Origin: a bacterium
GTDB taxonomy: Bacteria > Chloroflexota > Chloroflexia > Thermomicrobiales > UBA6265
DNA: 17,841 nucleotides
Assembly (NCBI GenBank): GCA_029977305.1
Contig: JAPOLF010000010.1
Coordinates: forward strand, 1-17,841
Reading direction: 5' to 3'
Shown here: positions 14,518 to 17,841 of the stretch, one piece after another
Position numbering within the stretch: the first letter of the stretch is position 1
Layout of the letters: each line of letters starts with the position of its first letter
Position numbers and translations under genes: made by a program
Notes under the pieces: generated by a model
Database searches by the model: none
The model's input: the letters and a program-made list of their open reading frames with translations, nothing else
What the model was told of the DNA's origin: nothing

Positions 14518-15732
14518 ATGAACTTCGAACTCAACGAGGAGCAGATCCAAGTTCGGGACATGGTCCGCGAGTGGGCAGCGAAGGAAGTCGCGCCGTACAT
14601 CCGTGATTGGGACGCCAAGGGCGAGTTTCATCCCGAGGTGCTCAAGCAGATGGGCGAGCTGGGTCTGCTCGGCCTGCCCATCCCGGAGCAGTATGGCGGC
14701 GCCGGTATGGATTACGTGAGTCTCGCGCTCGCCTGTGCGGAACTTGAGTACGTCGACACCTTCCTGCGCGTGATCATGAGCGTGCACGTCGGATTGAACA
14801 GCCTCTCGCTCCTCCAGTGGGGCACCGAGGAGCAGAAGCAGCGCTGGCTGGTGCCGCAGGCGAAGGGCGAAAAGATCGCGACGTTCGGGCTGACCGAGCC
14901 GAATGCCGGTTCCGACGCGGGCAGCATCGAATCGACCTACACCAAGGACGGCAGTGACTACATCCTCAACGGCGCGAAGATGTGGATCTCCCTTGCCGCC
15001 GTGGCGGATCACTTCATCGTCTTCGCCTCCGGGGACCGCTCGAAGGGCACCAAGGCGATCACCGCGTTCCTGCTCGAGCGCGGGATGCCGGGCTTCACCA
15101 CGGCGACGATCAAGGGCAAGCTTGGTGTGCGCGCCGGGAACACCGGTGAGCTCGCCTTCAACAACGTGCGGGTTCCGGCCGAGAATCGCCTTGGGGAAGA
15201 GGGCGAAGGATTCAAGATCGCGATGGCATGCATCGATCAGGGCCGGTTCACCGTGGGCACCGGCGCGGTCGGGCTGATCAAGGCCTGCCTCGATGCGAGC
15301 GTGAAGTACGCAAACGAGCGGCAAGCGTTCGGTGGCCCGATCGGCGAGCTTCAGCTCGTGAAGCAGATGATCGCGAAGATGGTCGCCGGGCACGATGCGT
15401 CGTATCTGTTGAACATGCGGGCGGCCGAGCTGAAGAATCACGGCATTCGCAACACCCGCGAGACCTCGCTCGGCAAGTGGTACGCGTGTGATGCCGCGAA
15501 TCAAGCGGCAGACGACGCCATCCAGATCCACGGTTCCTATGGCTTCTCGAATGAGTACCCGGTGGAGCGGTTCTGGCGCAATTCGCGCGGAGCGGTGATC
15601 TACGAGGGCACCCGCGAGATCCACACCCTGCTCCAGGCGGATTACGCCCTCGGGTACCGGCAGGATAAGCCGATCCGGATGCCGGCCCAGCCGGCGCAGG
15701 GCTTCGCGCGCGAGGCCGTCGCGGCCGACTAG
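14518..15732 (+). CDS. Acyl-CoA dehydrogenase
   Basis: This 404-residue FAD enzyme performs the first oxidation of acyl-CoA beta-oxidation and passes electrons to an electron-transfer flavoprotein. It has the helical N-terminal domain, FGLTEPNAGSDAGS (the ACAD FAD/substrate loop), KMWISLA, the GxxxAFGxPIGELQLVKQMIA helical region and VIYEGTREIHTLLQ, in which E363 sits at the position of the catalytic base of short- and medium-chain enzymes. All expected parts are present. Chain length or branched substrate cannot be read from the sequence. I chose ATG at 14518 because GGGAGG lies seven bases before it; the open frame starts 12 codons earlier without a site. A strong hairpin terminator follows, so it is probably transcribed alone. 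Confidence 0.93.
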   Translation: MNFELNEEQIQVRDMVREWAAKEVAPYIRDWDAKGEFHPEVLKQMGELGLLGLPIPEQYGGAGMDYVSLALACAELEYVDTFLRVIMSVHVGLNSLSLLQWGTEEQKQRWLVPQAKGEKIATFGLTEPNAGSDAGSIESTYTKDGSDYILNGAKMWISLAAVADHFIVFASGDRSKGTKAITAFLLERGMPGFTTATIKGKLGVRAGNTGELAFNNVRVPAENRLGEEGEGFKIAMACIDQGRFTVGTGAVGLIKACLDASVKYANERQAFGGPIGELQLVKQMIAKMVAGHDASYLLNMRAAELKNHGIRNTRETSLGKWYACDAANQAADDAIQIHGSYGFSNEYPVERFWRNSRGAVIYEGTREIHTLLQADYALGYRQDKPIRMPAQPAQGFAREAVAAD

Positions 15733-15753
15733 CACGCACGACGTTTCCATGCT

Positions 15754-15785
15754 CACAGCCCGGTGGATCGGTCCGCCGGGCTGTG
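15754..15785 (+). terminator. Strong hairpin terminator after the acyl-CoA dehydrogenase
   Basis: CACAGCCCGGTGGA pairs with TCCGCCGGGCTGTG around the tetraloop TCGG, a 14-bp stem with one T-G wobble. It is followed by the T-rich GTGTTTCT. It lies 21 bases after the stop codon, and the thiolase start comes 61 bases later. Confidence 0.75.
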
Positions 15786-15846
15786 GTGTTTCTCGGTTCG
15801 GGACGACGACGACGGTTCGTCGGTTGGCACGGTGAACGGAGTAGTC

Positions 15847-17031
15847 ATGGCCACTCAGCAGCGATCGGTGTTGCTCGCCGGGGCGCGGACGCCCTTCGGG
15901 AAGATGAACGGGGCGCTGGCATCCTTGCGGGCGGTGGACCTCGGCGGCATCGCGTTGAAGGAGGCGATTGCCCGCAGTGGCGTGTCCCCCGAAGACATCG
16001 ACAGCGTGATCATGGGACAGGTGCTGCAGGGCGGCGCAGGGCAGAATCCGGCGCGACAGGCAGCATTCATCGCGGGGCTGGACAAGACCGTGCCGGCCGA
16101 GACGATCAATCGCGTCTGCGGCAGCGGGATGCGCGCGATCACCCTTGCCGATTCACTCATCCGGGCAGGTGACGCCTCGGTGATCGCGGCGGGCGGGATG
16201 GAATCGATGTCGCAGGCCCCCTACTTCGTCCGGAATGCCCGCGCCGGGTACCGGATGGGGAACGGGGTCTTCGAGGACATGATGATCTCCGACGGCCTGA
16301 CGTGCGCGGTGGCTTCGTGCCACATGGGTATCCATGGTGGAGTGGTTGCAGCTGAGGAATCAGTCGGGCGCGAAGAGCAGGATGCGTGGGCGTTGCGGAG
16401 CCATCAGCGTGCGATCGCCGCGCAGGAGGCAGGGCACCACGGGGAAGAGATCGTGGCGGTCGAGATCGCAGATCGCAAAGGTAGCGTGATCGTCGACACC
16501 GATGAATCCCCTCGCCGGGACACCACCGCCGAAGCACTGGCACGCCTGAAGCCCGCGTTCTCGCCGGAGCATGCGGTGACGGCGGGCAATGCGCCGGGAG
16601 TGAATGACGGTGCGGCGGCGGTGGTGGTTGCCTCTGCCGAATGGGCGAATGCGCGAGGTCTGGCGCCGCTTGCGACGATCCTCGGGCAGGGTGCGGCGGC
16701 ATGGGATGTCCCCTACCTCGCGTACACACCGGCGATGGCGGCGGAGATCGCCCTTGACCGGGCTGGGTTGGCTGCCGCGGATGTTGATCTCTGGGAGATC
16801 AATGAGGCGTTCGCGAGCGTGACGCTGATTTCATCAAAACGGCTTGGCATTGATCTCGAGCGGGTCAACGTGCACGGCGGGGCGATCGCACTAGGACATC
16901 CCATCGGGGCGAGCGGGTGCAGGATCGTGCTGTCGTTGGCACATGCGCTGCGACGACGCGGCGGCGGAATCGGCGTGGCGGCAATTTGTTCCGGTGGTGG
17001 TGGTGGTGATGCGATCGTGGTGTCGGTCTAG
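15847..17031 (+). CDS. Acetyl-CoA acetyltransferase (thiolase)
   Basis: The 394-residue thiolase either cleaves 3-ketoacyl-CoA or condenses two acetyl-CoA. The acyl-enzyme Cys is C91 in NRVCGSGMRAI, the catalytic His is H351 in ALGHPIGASG, the second Cys is C381 in CSGGGGGD, and NEAF is at 319-322. All are intact and the length is normal. One oddity is P250 in GNAPGVNDGA, where most thiolases have Ser. I chose ATG at 15847 with GGAG five bases upstream; the frame is open 28 codons further, but that would run back through the terminator hairpin. It is followed 27 bases later by the carbonic anhydrase gene, so the two and the enoyl-CoA hydratase form an operon. Confidence 0.92.
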   Translation: MATQQRSVLLAGARTPFGKMNGALASLRAVDLGGIALKEAIARSGVSPEDIDSVIMGQVLQGGAGQNPARQAAFIAGLDKTVPAETINRVCGSGMRAITLADSLIRAGDASVIAAGGMESMSQAPYFVRNARAGYRMGNGVFEDMMISDGLTCAVASCHMGIHGGVVAAEESVGREEQDAWALRSHQRAIAAQEAGHHGEEIVAVEIADRKGSVIVDTDESPRRDTTAEALARLKPAFSPEHAVTAGNAPGVNDGAAAVVVASAEWANARGLAPLATILGQGAAAWDVPYLAYTPAMAAEIALDRAGLAAADVDLWEINEAFASVTLISSKRLGIDLERVNVHGGAIALGHPIGASGCRIVLSLAHALRRRGGGIGVAAICSGGGGGDAIVVSV

Positions 17032-17058
17032 CGCTAGTTTCGAACGAAGGGCAAGTCG

Positions 17059-17586
17059 ATGAGCAATCCCAAGGTGTATCCCTTCAACGGTGTGTACCCG
17101 ACCATCGCTGACGACGTTTGGATTGCACCGGGGGCGGTGGTGGTCGGTGACGTGACGATCGGGCCCGGCTCGAGCATCTGGTTCAACGCGGTCGTGCGGG
17201 GGGATGTGGCGCCTATCCGGATCGGGGCCGGCAGCAATGTGCAAGACAACGCGGTGCTCCACGTGGACACCGGTCGCGCCTGTGTGATCGGCGACAACGT
17301 CACCATCGGCCACTCGGCGATTGTGCACGCGAGCGAGGTCGGTGCCGGGGTCGTGATCGGTATGGGGTCGATCGTTCTATCGCGCTGCACCATCGGTGAG
17401 GGATCGACCGTCGCGGCGGGAGCGGTCGTCGCGGAAGACTCGGTGGTCGAGCCGCGAACCGTCGTGATGGGCGTGCCCGCGAAACCCAAGCGGCACCTCA
17501 GCGACGAGGAAGTGCAACGCAACTTGGAGAACGCGGCGCGATACGTCCGCAACGCGCAGATCAATCGCGAGGGAGGAATCACCTGA
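17059..17586 (+). CDS. Gamma-class carbonic anhydrase family protein
   Basis: The 175-residue product is a left-handed beta-helix built from hexapeptide repeats (residues 14-125) followed by a C-terminal helix. The three metal ligands of gamma carbonic anhydrases are at H68 (LHVD), H85 and H90 (GHSAIVH), and R47, D49 and Q62 sit at the usual positions. The family forms trimers that hydrate CO2, though many members (YrdA/PaaY types) show little such activity or act as CoA thioesterases. Its place between thiolase and enoyl-CoA hydratase genes fits the PaaY-like, CoA-linked role, which is inference. AAGG lies eight bases before the ATG. Its stop TGA overlaps the next ATG by one base. Confidence 0.88.
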   Translation: MSNPKVYPFNGVYPTIADDVWIAPGAVVVGDVTIGPGSSIWFNAVVRGDVAPIRIGAGSNVQDNAVLHVDTGRACVIGDNVTIGHSAIVHASEVGAGVVIGMGSIVLSRCTIGEGSTVAAGAVVAEDSVVEPRTVVMGVPAKPKRHLSDEEVQRNLENAARYVRNAQINREGGIT

Positions 17587-17759
17587 TGGCAGTGGAGATC
17601 ACCCGTGACGGCAAGGTCACGATTGTCACGATGGCGCGACCAGAGGCGCTCAATGCCTTCAACTCGGCCCAGCTCGAGGAGTTAGTCACGGCTTTCCACA
17701 ATCTGCGCGGTGACAGCGCGACGCGCGCGTACTGCGGTTCTGCGCGCGGAACATTTTGA
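17586..17759 (+). CDS. Enoyl-CoA hydratase/isomerase family protein, N-terminal fragment
   Basis: The start overlaps the preceding stop by one base (TGATG), with GGGAGG nine bases upstream. The first 47 residues follow the crotonase family pattern: VTIVTMARPEALNAFNSAQLEEL, then LRGDSATRA. The expected next strand (VVLTG) is missing. From about base 17730 the sequence no longer matches and the frame meets TGA at 17757-17759. A full family member has about 260 residues, so about 210 are lost. With the window ending 82 bases later, a chimeric contig end is more likely than a true pseudogene. Confidence 0.75.
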   Translation: MAVEITRDGKVTIVTMARPEALNAFNSAQLEELVTAFHNLRGDSATRAYCGSARGTF

Positions 17760-17841
17760 GGCGCAGCGTGGTGGCGATCTTCTCCTGACTCCACATGCGC
17801 AGGATGACGAAGAGCGGCAGGATGAGCTGCAGCGGCACCCC
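17686..17841 (-). other. Open minus-strand frame at the right edge, possible membrane-protein fragment
   Basis: From the edge inward the minus strand reads VPLQLILPLFVILRMW, a plausible end of a membrane helix, then SQEKIATTLRLKMFRAQNR, an amphipathic basic tail. The frame ends at TGA (17686-17688). Only about 17730-17841 can be genuine, because the rest is the coding strand of the enoyl-CoA hydratase fragment. This supports foreign sequence joined at about 17730. Confidence 0.3.

Noticed and set aside
14419..15756. 445-codon minus-strand frame opposite the acyl-CoA dehydrogenase
   Set aside because: The plus strand encodes a complete, motif-bearing enzyme with its own ribosome-binding site; the antisense product has no family features.
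1..17841. Mobile element, prophage, CRISPR array or toxin-antitoxin pair
   Set aside because: No transposase or integrase motifs, no regularly spaced repeats, and the tRNA has no partial copy nearby that would mark an attachment site.

Overview
This is a GC-rich bacterial chromosomal window with high-GC third codon positions. It holds fifteen more or less intact protein genes, one tRNA gene and one gene cut off at each end. I see no phage, insertion-sequence or CRISPR signature. The mix of genes fits a Chloroflexota bacterium of the Thermomicrobia/Sphaerobacter kind: Cys-rich secreted proteins with Pro/Thr linkers, a FixC-type flavoprotein beside acyl-CoA enzymes, and a TIM-barrel-like hypothetical with a CxCxxC motif. 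The taxonomic call is inference, not a database result.

Left third (1-5970), PLP and sulfur amino-acid region: the C-terminal part of an O-acetylhomoserine sulfhydrylase (+) runs into a perfect 30-nt palindromic terminator. On the other side lies a minus-strand block. In order of transcription it holds a cystathionine gamma-synthase/lyase-type enzyme, a class V aminotransferase with a Lys/Ala-rich N-terminal tail, a polysaccharide deacetylase of the PuuE-like type, tRNA-Arg(TCT), a 7-TM membrane protein and a small SH3-like protein. A 14-nt palindrome overlaps the -35 box of the first gene of that block.

Middle (5971-11580): an ADP-ribosylglycohydrolase-fold protein that has lost key metal residues (+) converges on a minus-strand series. 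That series is a signal-peptide protein with low-complexity linkers, a secreted protein with an apparent knottin-type six-Cys domain, a TIM-barrel-like conserved hypothetical, and a FUSC-type membrane protein that seems to be cut short by an in-frame TAA. A 257-bp divergent region follows, and its rhaB side can form two strong hairpins.

Right third (11580-17841), catabolism: rhamnulokinase (+) ends tail-to-tail and overlapping with a FixC-like FAD oxidoreductase (-). Divergent from fixC are an acyl-CoA dehydrogenase, a strong hairpin terminator, a thiolase, a gamma-class carbonic anhydrase and the start of an enoyl-CoA hydratase. The acyl-CoA enzymes and the FixC-type protein suggest beta-oxidation linked to the quinone pool through an electron-transfer flavoprotein that is not in the window.

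Both ends look abnormal. Gene homology stops abruptly near base 60 and near base 17730, and the outermost bases read as unrelated sequence. These may be chimeric contig ends.
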